Source: Taibaiella sp965229095
GTDB lineage: Bacteria > Bacteroidota > Bacteroidia > Chitinophagales > Chitinophagaceae
Reading direction: 5' to 3'
Assembly (NCBI GenBank): GCA_965229095.1
Contig: OZ245855.1
Span: 4,836,001 to 4,900,000 of the forward strand
Length of the DNA stretch: 64,000 nucleotides
Positions 17,016 to 23,944 of this stretch are shown here, piece after piece. Position numbers and translations under genes: made by a program. Each line of letters begins with the position of its first letter. The stretch's first letter is position 1. The notes under the pieces were generated by a model. It was not told the DNA's origin and did no database searches. It worked only from the letters and a program-made list of their open reading frames with translations.

Positions 17016-17939
17016 ATGTTACAGTTGCCTAATCAGACTGCATTTTACAAAGGAAAAGTACGCGATGTGTACACTATCGGAGACCGTCACCTGGCTATGG
17101 TGGTGAGCGATCGTATCTCCGCCTTTGATGTGGTATTGCCCCGTCCTATTCCTTTTAAAGGCCAGGTGTTGAATCAGATCGCAGCTTATTTTCTGGATGC
17201 TACCAAAGATATAGTGCCGAACTGGGTACTGGATGGCACCAGCCTTCCTAACGCTACTGTGGGTCTGAAATGCGAAACTTTCCCCGTGGAGATGGTGATC
17301 CGTGGCAACCTGACTGGCCATGCCTGGCGTACGTACAAAAGCGGCGCCCGTGAACTTTGCGGCGTTCCTTTGCCAGAAGGCATGAAAGAAAACGATTATT
17401 TCGCCGAGCCTATCCTGACGCCTACAACCAAGGCGCACGAAGGTCACGACGAAGATATTTCCCGTGAAGAGATCATCAGGCAGGGCCTGGTTTCGGAGCA
17501 GGACTATATCCAACTGGAAAACTACACCCGTGCTTTATTTGAGCGTGGCCGCCAGATGGCCAACGAGCGTGGTTTGATCCTGGTAGATACCAAATATGAG
17601 TTCGGCAAAATAGGCGATACCATTTACCTGATCGACGAGATCCATACGCCCGATTCTTCCCGTTATTTCTACAAAGAAGGTTTTGAAGAGCGCCAGGCCA
17701 ATGGTGAAGACCAGAAGCAATTGTCCAAAGAATTTGTACGGGAATGGCTGATGGCTGGTGGCTTCCAGGGTAAAGAAGGACAGCAGATCCCTGAGATGAC
17801 CGACGAATTCATCAACAGCGTTACCGACCGTTACATAGAATTATACCGCCACATTACCGGTAAAGAATTTACCAAACAGCCGATCACAGAAGAAGAGCTG
17901 CAGCAAAAGATCACGGAGATCGTGAACAACCTTAAATAA
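17016..17939 (+). CDS. purC: Phosphoribosylaminoimidazole-succinocarboxamide (SAICAR) synthase
   Basis: Purine biosynthesis enzyme that joins CAIR with aspartate using ATP. The 307-residue protein has the ATP-binding start FYKGKVRDVYTIGDRHLAMV, the signature VVSDRISAFDVVLPRPIP, VEMVIRGNLTGHAWRTYKSG and ILVDTKYEFGKI with LIDEIHTPDSSRY. This is the long (about 300 residues) SAICAR synthase form also found in yeast and many Bacteroidota. It stands alone here with its own promoter box and terminator; no other pur genes are in the window. Confidence 0.96.
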   Translation: MLQLPNQTAFYKGKVRDVYTIGDRHLAMVVSDRISAFDVVLPRPIPFKGQVLNQIAAYFLDATKDIVPNWVLDGTSLPNATVGLKCETFPVEMVIRGNLTGHAWRTYKSGARELCGVPLPEGMKENDYFAEPILTPTTKAHEGHDEDISREEIIRQGLVSEQDYIQLENYTRALFERGRQMANERGLILVDTKYEFGKIGDTIYLIDEIHTPDSSRYFYKEGFEERQANGEDQKQLSKEFVREWLMAGGFQGKEGQQIPEMTDEFINSVTDRYIELYRHITGKEFTKQPITEEELQQKITEIVNNLK

Positions 17940-17950
17940 GAGATAAGAGA

Positions 17951-17993
17951 CAGGGACCTGGCCTGTGTCATAGCCTGGTCCCTGCATCTTTTT
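17951..17993 (+). terminator. Terminator after purC
   Basis: Inverted repeat CAGGGACCTGGC (17951-17962) with GCCTGGTCCCTG (17973-17984), one mismatch, followed by CATCTTTTTT. Confidence 0.82.
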
Positions 17994-18020
17994 TCCTGAC
18001 GCCATCATTACCTACCTCAA

Positions 18021-18524
18021 ATGACTATTCGCATATTAATTACCGGCGGTACCTTCGACAAGGAGTACGATATGATCAACGGCAAGCTTGATTTCGAGGA
18101 AACGCATGTTCCCGAAATGCTGAAACTGGGCCGTTGTACCGTAGGGGTCGAGATCAGGACGCTGATGATGGTAGACAGCCTGGAAATGACCGATAATGAC
18201 CGGGAGTTGATCCTGCACAGTTGTAAATCATCGCCCGAAGAACGTATCCTCATTACGCATGGTACCGATACCATGCAGGTAACTGCCGAATTCCTGGCCA
18301 AGGCCGGTCTTGATAAAACGATCGTGATCACCGGAGCCATGATCCCTTATAAGTTCGGCAGCTCCGACGGCTTTTTTAACCTGGGCGCTGCTATGGCTTT
18401 CCTCCAAACCCTTCCCCACGGTGTGTATGTAGCCATGAACGGCCGGTATTATCCCTGGGATAATGTAAGGAAGAATAAAAAGACCGGCTATTTCGAAGAG
18501 ATCAATACGGCTTCTGTATCCTAA
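18021..18524 (+). CDS. Asparaginase N-terminal-domain protein
   Basis: A 167-residue protein matching only the N-terminal half of type I/II L-asparaginases. It shows the catalytic Thr in ITGGTFDKEY, the second Thr-Asp pair in LITHGTDTMQVTAEFLA, and the Lys region ITGAMIPYKFGSSDGFFNLG. The C-terminal domain that completes the dimer in classical asparaginases (total about 330 residues) is absent, and no separate ORF for it follows. Such short forms are recurrent in Bacteroidota, so truncation by mutation is less likely than a family trait. Substrate is unknown. It precedes a YkgJ-like gene by 77 bp. Confidence 0.75.
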   Translation: MTIRILITGGTFDKEYDMINGKLDFEETHVPEMLKLGRCTVGVEIRTLMMVDSLEMTDNDRELILHSCKSSPEERILITHGTDTMQVTAEFLAKAGLDKTIVITGAMIPYKFGSSDGFFNLGAAMAFLQTLPHGVYVAMNGRYYPWDNVRKNKKTGYFEEINTASVS

Positions 18525-18601
18525 TCGTAAGACACCGCAATATATATCCATGTCACTCCCTTTAAAAGAAAGGAACAAGTGCAGCAGTAAAAGGAGCTTA
18601 T

Positions 18602-19084
18602 ATGGGAAATATCAATCTGGAACAATATGGGAAAACGGCACAGGAACATGCGAAAGCCTATAAGGATTTTCTGAAGCGTGCTCCTAAAAATAAAGTATTG
18701 TCGCAGCTACCCGATCTGCACCGGGAGGCCTTTAGCAAGATCGATTGCCTCGAATGCGCCAATTGCTGCAAAAATTATTCTCCCCGTTTTAAGATGCCGG
18801 ACATTAAGCGTATCGCCAAACGCTTAAAGATGAAAGAGTCGGCCTTTATCGCAGCCTACCTGCGTATGGACGAGGACGGCGATTATGTGGTGACCAGCCA
18901 TCCCTGCCCTTTCCTGGGCGACGACAACTATTGCAGCATCTACGAAGACCGGCCCAGGGATTGTGTTCGCTATCCTTATACCGATGAAGACGTGCTGCTC
19001 AAGCAACCCAACCTCACCCTGAAAAACTCCCTTTCCTGCCCGGCAGTATTCTATGTTATGGAACGTTTGCTGGAAACAAAATAG
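18602..19084 (+). CDS. YkgJ-family cysteine cluster protein
   Basis: Small putative zinc or iron-sulfur protein of 160 residues. Conserved cysteines appear as CLECANCC near residue 49, HPCPFL, the pair in NYCSIYEDRPRDC, and LSCPAVF, which is the YkgJ (CxxCxxCC...C...C) arrangement. A good Shine-Dalgarno AAAAGGAG lies just before the ATG. The role is unknown; family members are sometimes annotated as Fe-S oxidoreductase-like. Convergent with the GluQ-like gene at 19110. Confidence 0.85.
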   Translation: MGNINLEQYGKTAQEHAKAYKDFLKRAPKNKVLSQLPDLHREAFSKIDCLECANCCKNYSPRFKMPDIKRIAKRLKMKESAFIAAYLRMDEDGDYVVTSHPCPFLGDDNYCSIYEDRPRDCVRYPYTDEDVLLKQPNLTLKNSLSCPAVFYVMERLLETK

Positions 19085-19109
19085 AGCGGGTTAACCTGCA
19101 GCTTTCTTC

Positions 19110-20021
19110 TCAGGGAATAACCCCAAGCTGTTGCACCAGCATGTGCCAGCCGGATACTGGTTCTTTAAGCCCCAGCATATTCCCGATCAGCGTAAACACA
19201 TCGGAAGCTTTCTTGCCTTCTTTGCGGAGATAACGCACCGAAGTGGCGCCCGCCGATTTGGAAAGCTTTATACCTTCCGGGTCTTTGATCAACGGATGAT
19301 GATGGAAAGTGCTTTGCAAAAATGTTGTTTTATCCAGTTGTGCAGCCAGGTAATGCTGTGCCAGTGTAGAAGGCCACAGATCCTCACCTCTTACAATGAG
19401 ATCCACGCCGAAGTGCAGATCATCTGCCAGGGAAGTTAACTGGTAAGCCGGATAGCCGTCTTTCTTTTGTACAACGAAATACTGCACAGCCTGCGGCAAC
19501 GCTTTCTGCACGGTTCCCTGTAAGGTATTTACCGTAACAAGTCGATCGTCGGTATGCTGCCGCCAGCTTATCCCTTTGCCTGCGAGGGCCAGGCCCTTCA
19601 TCGCGCAAGTGCCTTGGTAGTAGCCTTCTTTGTGTTGCTTAAGCAGGTGCGACCGCGAACAGTCGCAGGCGAAGACCGCTTGTCGCGCTTCCAGTGATGC
19701 CAGCATTTCCCGGTACAGCGGCATGCGATGTACCTGCGAATATTCCCTTTCGAAAGACAGCACATTGTGGGGGCCTTCATGCCAGGGTATTTCGAGGAAA
19801 CGAAGCGTGTCGAAGATGTCCTGCACATATTTGACATCATACCGTTCCCGGTCCATGTCGTCGATGCGTAGCAGGATGCTGGCGCCGTATTGTGCTGCCA
19901 GGGCGGCTGTAAGCGCGAAAGAAAGCACATTGCCCAGGTGCAGGTAGCCGCTGGGCGTAGGCGCCAGGCGTGTCTTGCGGAAGATAACCGCTGCATGGTT
20001 TGTTGCTGTATTCGGTAGCAC
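19110..20021 (-). CDS. gluQ: Glutamyl-Q tRNA(Asp) synthetase-like protein
   Basis: Class I glutamyl-tRNA synthetase catalytic core without the anticodon-binding domain. E. coli GluQRS, of the same build, attaches glutamate to queuosine-34 of tRNA-Asp. The protein has 303 residues. HIGH-type motif is APTPSGYLHLGNVLSFAL, the KMSKS-type motif is GIKLSKSAGA, and a zinc site is suggested by CDCSRSHL plus YYQGTC. The start is a GTG at 20021; no ATG lies before the APTPSG strand. Its upstream neighbour, divergent at 112 bp, is a tRNA-Asp(GTC) gene, the expected substrate. Assignment over plain GluRS rests on length and the missing C-terminal domain. Confidence 0.8.
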   Translation of the reverse strand: MLPNTATNHAAVIFRKTRLAPTPSGYLHLGNVLSFALTAALAAQYGASILLRIDDMDRERYDVKYVQDIFDTLRFLEIPWHEGPHNVLSFEREYSQVHRMPLYREMLASLEARQAVFACDCSRSHLLKQHKEGYYQGTCAMKGLALAGKGISWRQHTDDRLVTVNTLQGTVQKALPQAVQYFVVQKKDGYPAYQLTSLADDLHFGVDLIVRGEDLWPSTLAQHYLAAQLDKTTFLQSTFHHHPLIKDPEGIKLSKSAGATSVRYLRKEGKKASDVFTLIGNMLGLKEPVSGWHMLVQQLGVIP

Positions 20022-20086
20022 GACCGCAAAATGGGCTATTTTCCTGAAAAAAGATACTGTAGCAGAAAAGAAAAATGCACAAGGAG

Positions 20087-20117
20087 TTTGGTAGTTTGCG
20101 TTGTTTTCTTATTTTTG
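20087..20117 (+). promoter_or_regulatory. Promoter of tRNA-Asp
   Basis: TTTG (20087-20090), exactly 19 bp, then TATTTTTG (20110-20117): a full match to the Bacteroidota TTTG-N19-TAnnTTTG promoter. The tRNA begins 16 bp downstream. Confidence 0.8.
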
Positions 20118-20132
20118 CGACCCGAAATTACT

Positions 20133-20206
20133 GGATTGGTAGTTCAGTTGGTTAGAATGCCGCCCTGTCACGGCGGAGGTCGCGGGTTCGAGTCCCGTCC
20201 AGTCCG
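20133..20206 (+). tRNA. tRNA-Asp (anticodon GTC)
   Basis: A 74-base cloverleaf. Acceptor GGATTGG pairs with CCAGTCC with one G-T pair, discriminator G at 20206. The anticodon stem CCGCC/GGCGG encloses loop CTGTCAC with anticodon GTC at 20167-20169. The T-arm is CGGGTTCGAGTCCCG. CCA is not encoded. G34 of this tRNA is the usual queuosine site. The 3' end is also the left copy of a 19 bp direct repeat found again at 23504. Confidence 0.96.
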
Positions 20207-20212
20207 CAAAAG
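20194..20212 (+). repeat. tRNA-Asp 3' end direct repeat, left copy (attachment-site-like)
   Basis: Nineteen bases of the T-arm, acceptor stem and flank of tRNA-Asp are repeated perfectly at 23504-23522 in the same orientation. This is the usual footprint of integration at a tRNA 3' end. Confidence 0.65.
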
Positions 20213-20256
20213 GTGAAAAAGTGTCGTTTTTTTAAACACTTTTTCACCTTTTTCTT
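20209..20256 (+). terminator. Terminator of tRNA-Asp
   Basis: Sixteen bp inverted repeat AAAGGTGAAAAAGTGT (20209-20224) with 20236-20251, followed by T-rich sequence. Confidence 0.85.
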
Positions 20257-20295
20257 TATACCCCACTGTATCAATAAATTGGCCTTTCTTTAAAA

Positions 20296-20343
20296 AGCAA
20301 AAAACACGACAAAGCCACCTATCCAGGTGGCTTTGTCGTGTTT
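20296..20343 (-). terminator. Second (distal) terminator for the T9SS gene at 20483
   Basis: Perfect 19 bp inverted repeat (20302-20320 with 20325-20343, loop ATCC) containing ACGACAAAGCCACCT. The minus-strand side ends in a T run; the plus-strand side does not. Confidence 0.8.
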
Positions 20344-20353
20344 GCCTCGGCAT

Positions 20354-20387
20354 CAAAAAAATGAGCGCGGAGTGCGCCGCGCTCATT
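20354..20387 (-). terminator. First (proximal) terminator for the T9SS gene at 20483
   Basis: Inverted repeat AATGAGCGCGG (20360-20370) with 20377-20387 and six T on the minus strand. It is stacked directly above the distal hairpin at 20302. Confidence 0.78.
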
Positions 20388-20482
20388 AACAAAAAAACAG
20401 AAAATGCACTATTTTTCCAATCCTTTCTATCTCTCTATTCCTTCATCTTTTTATCAATAACAATGCCAACTCTATAATTGGT

Positions 20483-22093
20483 TTATTGTTTTACCACCTT
20501 TAGACTCTTTTGCCAATCGCCTGCTTTAAGGCTCAGGCTATAGATTCCGGGAGCATAGCCTGAAAGATCGATCATCACCTCCTGTTCTGCTGCGCCGGCC
20601 TGTTGTACCTGCTGCACTACCACTCTGCCGTTATTATCAACCAGCAGCATATGCAGCTCCTGCTTTCCTTTGGTATTGAAGTGCACTTTAAGCACATCTT
20701 TTACCGGGTTAGGGAACACATAGGCAAAAGGATCAGTATTACCAGCGAGCTTCAGGTTCAGTACGCTGGTATACCGGGTAGCGCCACCAGGCTCCACCGA
20801 TTTAATACGGTAGTAAACAACCGGAACCTGCACTGCAGTCAACTCTTTGTCTATCCATTCGTATTGTGTAGCATCGCTGTTCCAGGCAACGGTTCCCAGC
20901 GAAGAGAAGTGCTTGCCATCGGTGCTGCGTTCCACTTCGAAATGGCCGGTCTTGTAGCTTTCGGCCGTTGTCCAGCGTACCAGGGCATTGCTGTTTTCCT
21001 TCGCCACGCTGAAGTGCATAAAATCAAGCGGAAGGGGAATGCCTACATAAAAGCTGCTTACCATAGTATGCGATGAAGGACTCAATGTCCTTACATATAA
21101 ACGGTGTGTTCCATCTGCAAGCCCCGGGATCGCTGCCGTGAGGGTATAGTTGCTGAGGTTGGTGGTAGCCGTTACCGGCACTATGATACCATTGCCAAAT
21201 CCGGGATCGGTATCTACGAAATATTCCAGCGCTGTAAAGGGAGCGGCTACCGGGTTGGGCGGCAGGCTGATCGTGGCGGCCACAATGGAGACCGTACGCT
21301 CCTGGCTCAGGCTCCAGTTACCGTTCTGGTCTTTAGCCCTTACAAAATACCGGTGCGTGCCTACGGGTAAAGCGCTGATGTCGGTGAGGCCGGAGCTGGT
21401 CACATCAATGCCGGGTGTGATAGCCAGACTGCTAGCATTGCCGAAACCGGGATCGGTATCGAAAAAATATTCCATACCGGTTATGGTGCCGGGAGCAGCA
21501 TTAGGAGGCAGGCTTATATTGGCGATGATATTCAGGGAGCCGGGGCTGGTAAGGCTCCAGTTGCCCTGCTGATCTTTTACCCTTACGAACAATCTATGTG
21601 TTCCCATGGAAAGGCCGGTTATATCTAAAGCCAGGTTGGGAAGGGTAATCGTTGTACCACTCGTTAACGGTATATTCTGACCGTTGCCGAAGCCCGGATC
21701 GGTATCGAAAAAATACTCCGCTTTATTGATAGCAGCAAGCGCATTGCCGGCCGGGAGCGTGAGGCCTGGGTTCATCACGTAAAGCAGCGAAATGCTGGTT
21801 AAGCCCCAATTGCCACCCTGATCTTTTGCTCTTACGTAATAACGGTGTACACCTGCATTTAACCCCGTCGTGTTTATCGTCTGTGTTGTAGAAACGGTGG
21901 TTCCGGCAGTTACCGGTAAGGGGCTGGCATTGCCGAAGCCCGGATCGGTATCAAAAAAATATTCCGCTGCCGTTACAGGCTGTATTGCAGCACCGGATGG
22001 AATGATCACATTCGGGGTTTGTGCTCCCGTGCTTAAAGCACCGGCCAGTAATACCGCCACACCATACCAACGAAAAGCTGGATGTTGTATCAT
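20483..22093 (-). CDS. Secreted protein with four DTDPGFGN repeats and T9SS type-A sorting domain
   Basis: Exported 536-residue protein. After a signal peptide (to about residue 24), four units of exactly 82 residues each open with EYF(F/V)DTDPGFGN at residues 44, 126, 208 and 290. Each continues to a G(V/T)HR(Y/L)xVR(A/V)KDQxGNW beta-strand pair. A fibronectin-like part follows (LVRWTTAESYKTGHFEVERS). The C-terminus is a T9SS type-A sorting domain (YVFPNPVKDVLKVHF ... YAPGIYSLSL). Cell-surface or secreted; function unknown. The acidic DTDPGFG motif resembles calcium-binding loops, which is inference. The beta-helix gene upstream ends 38 bp before this start, so the two likely form one operon. 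Confidence 0.8.
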   Translation of the reverse strand: MIQHPAFRWYGVAVLLAGALSTGAQTPNVIIPSGAAIQPVTAAEYFFDTDPGFGNASPLPVTAGTTVSTTQTINTTGLNAGVHRYYVRAKDQGGNWGLTSISLLYVMNPGLTLPAGNALAAINKAEYFFDTDPGFGNGQNIPLTSGTTITLPNLALDITGLSMGTHRLFVRVKDQQGNWSLTSPGSLNIIANISLPPNAAPGTITGMEYFFDTDPGFGNASSLAITPGIDVTSSGLTDISALPVGTHRYFVRAKDQNGNWSLSQERTVSIVAATISLPPNPVAAPFTALEYFVDTDPGFGNGIIVPVTATTNLSNYTLTAAIPGLADGTHRLYVRTLSPSSHTMVSSFYVGIPLPLDFMHFSVAKENSNALVRWTTAESYKTGHFEVERSTDGKHFSSLGTVAWNSDATQYEWIDKELTAVQVPVVYYRIKSVEPGGATRYTSVLNLKLAGNTDPFAYVFPNPVKDVLKVHFNTKGKQELHMLLVDNNGRVVVQQVQQAGAAEQEVMIDLSGYAPGIYSLSLKAGDWQKSLKVVKQ

Positions 22094-22131
22094 GAAACAA
22101 TAATTTATGATGAAGAAGATGAAATATACTG

Positions 22132-23193
22132 TTAGTGAGAAGCTGCGCCTACACTAACGCTGATAGAAGGTGTACCGGAGTTAACCTGGGTAGGCATGCT
22201 GAGCTGGTAGATGCTGGGAACAGGAGGCATACCGGAAAGGGTGTAGGGAGCCGGGCCGCCAAATGCGCCGCAGTCTACGGCTGTGCCGTTCAGCACTCCT
22301 GCATTAAGCGCAGGCGAGTTGGCTTTGAGCTTATAGCGTGCATCGGTAGAATAGGTGCCGGTGCCTGGGCTGCCCCAGCCAACATAAATATCTACGGGGT
22401 CAATGTTCAACATGTTGTTGTTGCCGGTAGGAAGGCCGGCTTTAGCAATATTATTGAGAAAGATATTGGCGCCTTGATAGCTATTGGGGCTAGAAGTGGT
22501 ACCAAAATTCACCCTGCCAAAGATGTTGTTCTGGAAGGTGAAGTTTTGCACAGACAGAGTAGTGGCATTGGTCGATAACACGGCTATGATAGTATTATTC
22601 ACAAAGTAACCGCTGGTATTGGGCAGTACGGTTACATTCATAAAAGTACCGCTCTCCTTTACGATAAGGTTGTTGTAAATAAACAAACTCTTTACCTGGT
22701 AAGTGCCCGAAGTATTGTTTATAGCCCCGCCATCAAAGAAGTTATTCCGTATCGTATCGCCATAGCTATGACCGGCGTTGCCTAAGTTAACGGTGCCTGA
22801 TATCAGGTTGCGCTGCAAGGTGATAAAGCTATCCGAAACAGTAATCCCACCTAATCCCATGCCTTGCACTACCGACCCCTTGCTGCCAGGCCCGAAGTTA
22901 AGTTCGGCATAAGCTGCAAGCTTGTTGGCCTGGGTATTAGGATTGGCAGCAGTATCGGCATGAAAAAAGCCAGGCCCGATAATGATGAGTCTTTTGGTGA
23001 TGTAAGGGCTGCCATAGAAAGTGTTAGTACCTTCAATATGAAGGGTGTCACCAGGATTGGCGGCATCAATGGCAGTACTTAGGGAGCTGTAAACGGAACT
23101 GATACCCGCCGTGTTATTCACCCTTCTAATAGTAGCTTGTGATTGAGCGGCTATAGCGAATACAGCCGTCAGTAAAAGAGCAATTTTTTTCAT
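22132..23193 (-). CDS. Secreted right-handed beta-helix-type protein
   Basis: Exported 353-residue protein. ATG 23193 begins the signal peptide MKKIALLLTAVFAIAAQSQA. The body is rich in short Asn- and Val/Ile-rich rungs typical of a parallel beta-helix: SLSTAIDAANPGDTLHIEG (the common opening), KRLIIIGPG, FITLQRNLISG, SLFIYNNLIVKESG, YFVNNTIIAVLS, FTFQNNIFGRV, ANIFLNNIA. It ends in a low-complexity SISVSVGAASH tail without an evident sorting domain. Family members include carbohydrate-active lyases, but no catalytic residues are recognised. First gene of a likely two-gene operon with the DTDPGFGN protein, both inside the tRNA-Asp-flanked segment. Confidence 0.75.
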   Translation of the reverse strand: MKKIALLLTAVFAIAAQSQATIRRVNNTAGISSVYSSLSTAIDAANPGDTLHIEGTNTFYGSPYITKRLIIIGPGFFHADTAANPNTQANKLAAYAELNFGPGSKGSVVQGMGLGGITVSDSFITLQRNLISGTVNLGNAGHSYGDTIRNNFFDGGAINNTSGTYQVKSLFIYNNLIVKESGTFMNVTVLPNTSGYFVNNTIIAVLSTNATTLSVQNFTFQNNIFGRVNFGTTSSPNSYQGANIFLNNIAKAGLPTGNNNMLNIDPVDIYVGWGSPGTGTYSTDARYKLKANSPALNAGVLNGTAVDCGAFGGPAPYTLSGMPPVPSIYQLSMPTQVNSGTPSISVSVGAASH

Positions 23194-23503
23194 TGTATGT
23201 CTAAATTTTTGTTGCTGCAAAACTCAGACTTCGCTCTACACTAAAATTGCAAAAAAACCGCAATTAGTATTGGGGGAACTTTTTGCCTAATAGGTATAAA
23301 AGAGTATTGCAATACGTTGGCTATAATTTGGGCAGATAGCTCCTGATGTTCAATCCCACACTCATGCTATCGAATACGTTCACTTATTCTGTCCTCATCA
23401 AAGTTATCGGGCTTTTTCGTACATGGCATTCATTCTAGCTATACGAATAATTGAATATCAGACAGATCATCTAACAAGAGGTTCGAACTTTGACAACTTC
23501 TCC
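23194..23503. other. Non-coding stretch between the beta-helix gene and the right tRNA repeat
   Basis: About 310 bases without a supported gene. It contains a short hairpin ATTGC...GCAAT near 23247 and a GGTTCGAAC octet-like sequence at 23480 reminiscent of a T-loop. It probably carries the promoter of the beta-helix gene, but no clear TAnnTTTG box was found. Confidence 0.4.
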
Positions 23504-23522
23504 CCCGTCCAGTCCGCAAAAG
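23504..23522 (+). repeat. tRNA-Asp 3' end direct repeat, right copy (attachment-site-like)
   Basis: Perfect 19 bp copy of 20194-20212 (CCCGTCCAGTCCGCAAAAG). No tRNA body precedes it. It abuts the 52 bp repeat starting at 23518. Confidence 0.65.
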
Positions 23523-23569
23523 CCTCTGGGGCCACTAAATAAATAGTCTAATAGGTAACTCAATCAGGC
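23518..23569 (+). repeat. 52 bp diverged repeat, copy A
   Basis: Matches the reverse complement of 29751-29802 at 43 of 52 positions without gaps; eight of nine differences are transitions. It starts inside the right tRNA-Asp repeat (shared AAAAG). Confidence 0.6.
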
Positions 23570-23613
23570 GCAAATGTAGATTCAACCATGCCAGGAATGT
23601 GCCTAAATAACCG

Positions 23614-23742
23614 CTATCCTACAGTCCGCTTCTTCACCTGTTCCCAGAACGAGGTTTTATAGGTATCCCCCAGGGATATCTTGGCTCGGCTGTTACGGAT
23701 AGAGATCCGGCTCCCTTCTGCCTCCTCTATGCCCAAATCAGG
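23614..23742 (-). pseudogene. C-terminal remnant of a LytTR-type regulator
   Basis: Minus-strand frame reading PDLGIEEAEG, then SRISIRNSRAKISLGDTYKT, then SFWEQVKKRTVG and TAG. The order of strand, turn and final helix resembles the end of a LytTR DNA-binding domain: the LytTR protein at 52179 ends ILRNNAKIPVSRSGYSKLKA. There is no start codon and the frame runs into the T tract of the terminator at 23745, so the N-terminal part is lost. Probably a leftover from insertion or deletion next to the att-like repeat. The family call is from a short stretch and is tentative. Confidence 0.4.
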
Positions 23743-23744
23743 GA

Positions 23745-23783
23745 CAAAAAAAAACGGCCACCGGTATCACTCCGGTAGGCCGT
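23745..23783 (-). terminator. Terminator of the SdrD-like T9SS gene
   Basis: Inverted repeat ACGGCC-A-CCGG (23754-23764) with 23772-23783 (one bulged base), followed on the minus strand by nine T. It lies 160 bp after the stop of the gene at 23945. Confidence 0.82.
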
Positions 23784-23944
23784 CATTTAACCAATAAACC
23801 GATTTTTACAATCCGATAATCTTCACTCTTTTTTGAAACCACTTTCCCCTTGTGCTGAAATAGTGTGTATATGATACATACCTGTAACCAATCATGAGCA
23901 ATCGATTATTTCAAATAATCAATTTTCTGAGGACTGAATATTTA

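Noticed and set aside
20900..22000. Regular DNA repeats that might be a CRISPR array
   Set aside because: The repeats are 246 bp apart, lie in frame, and encode the four 82-residue protein units; there are no short spacers and no cas genes.
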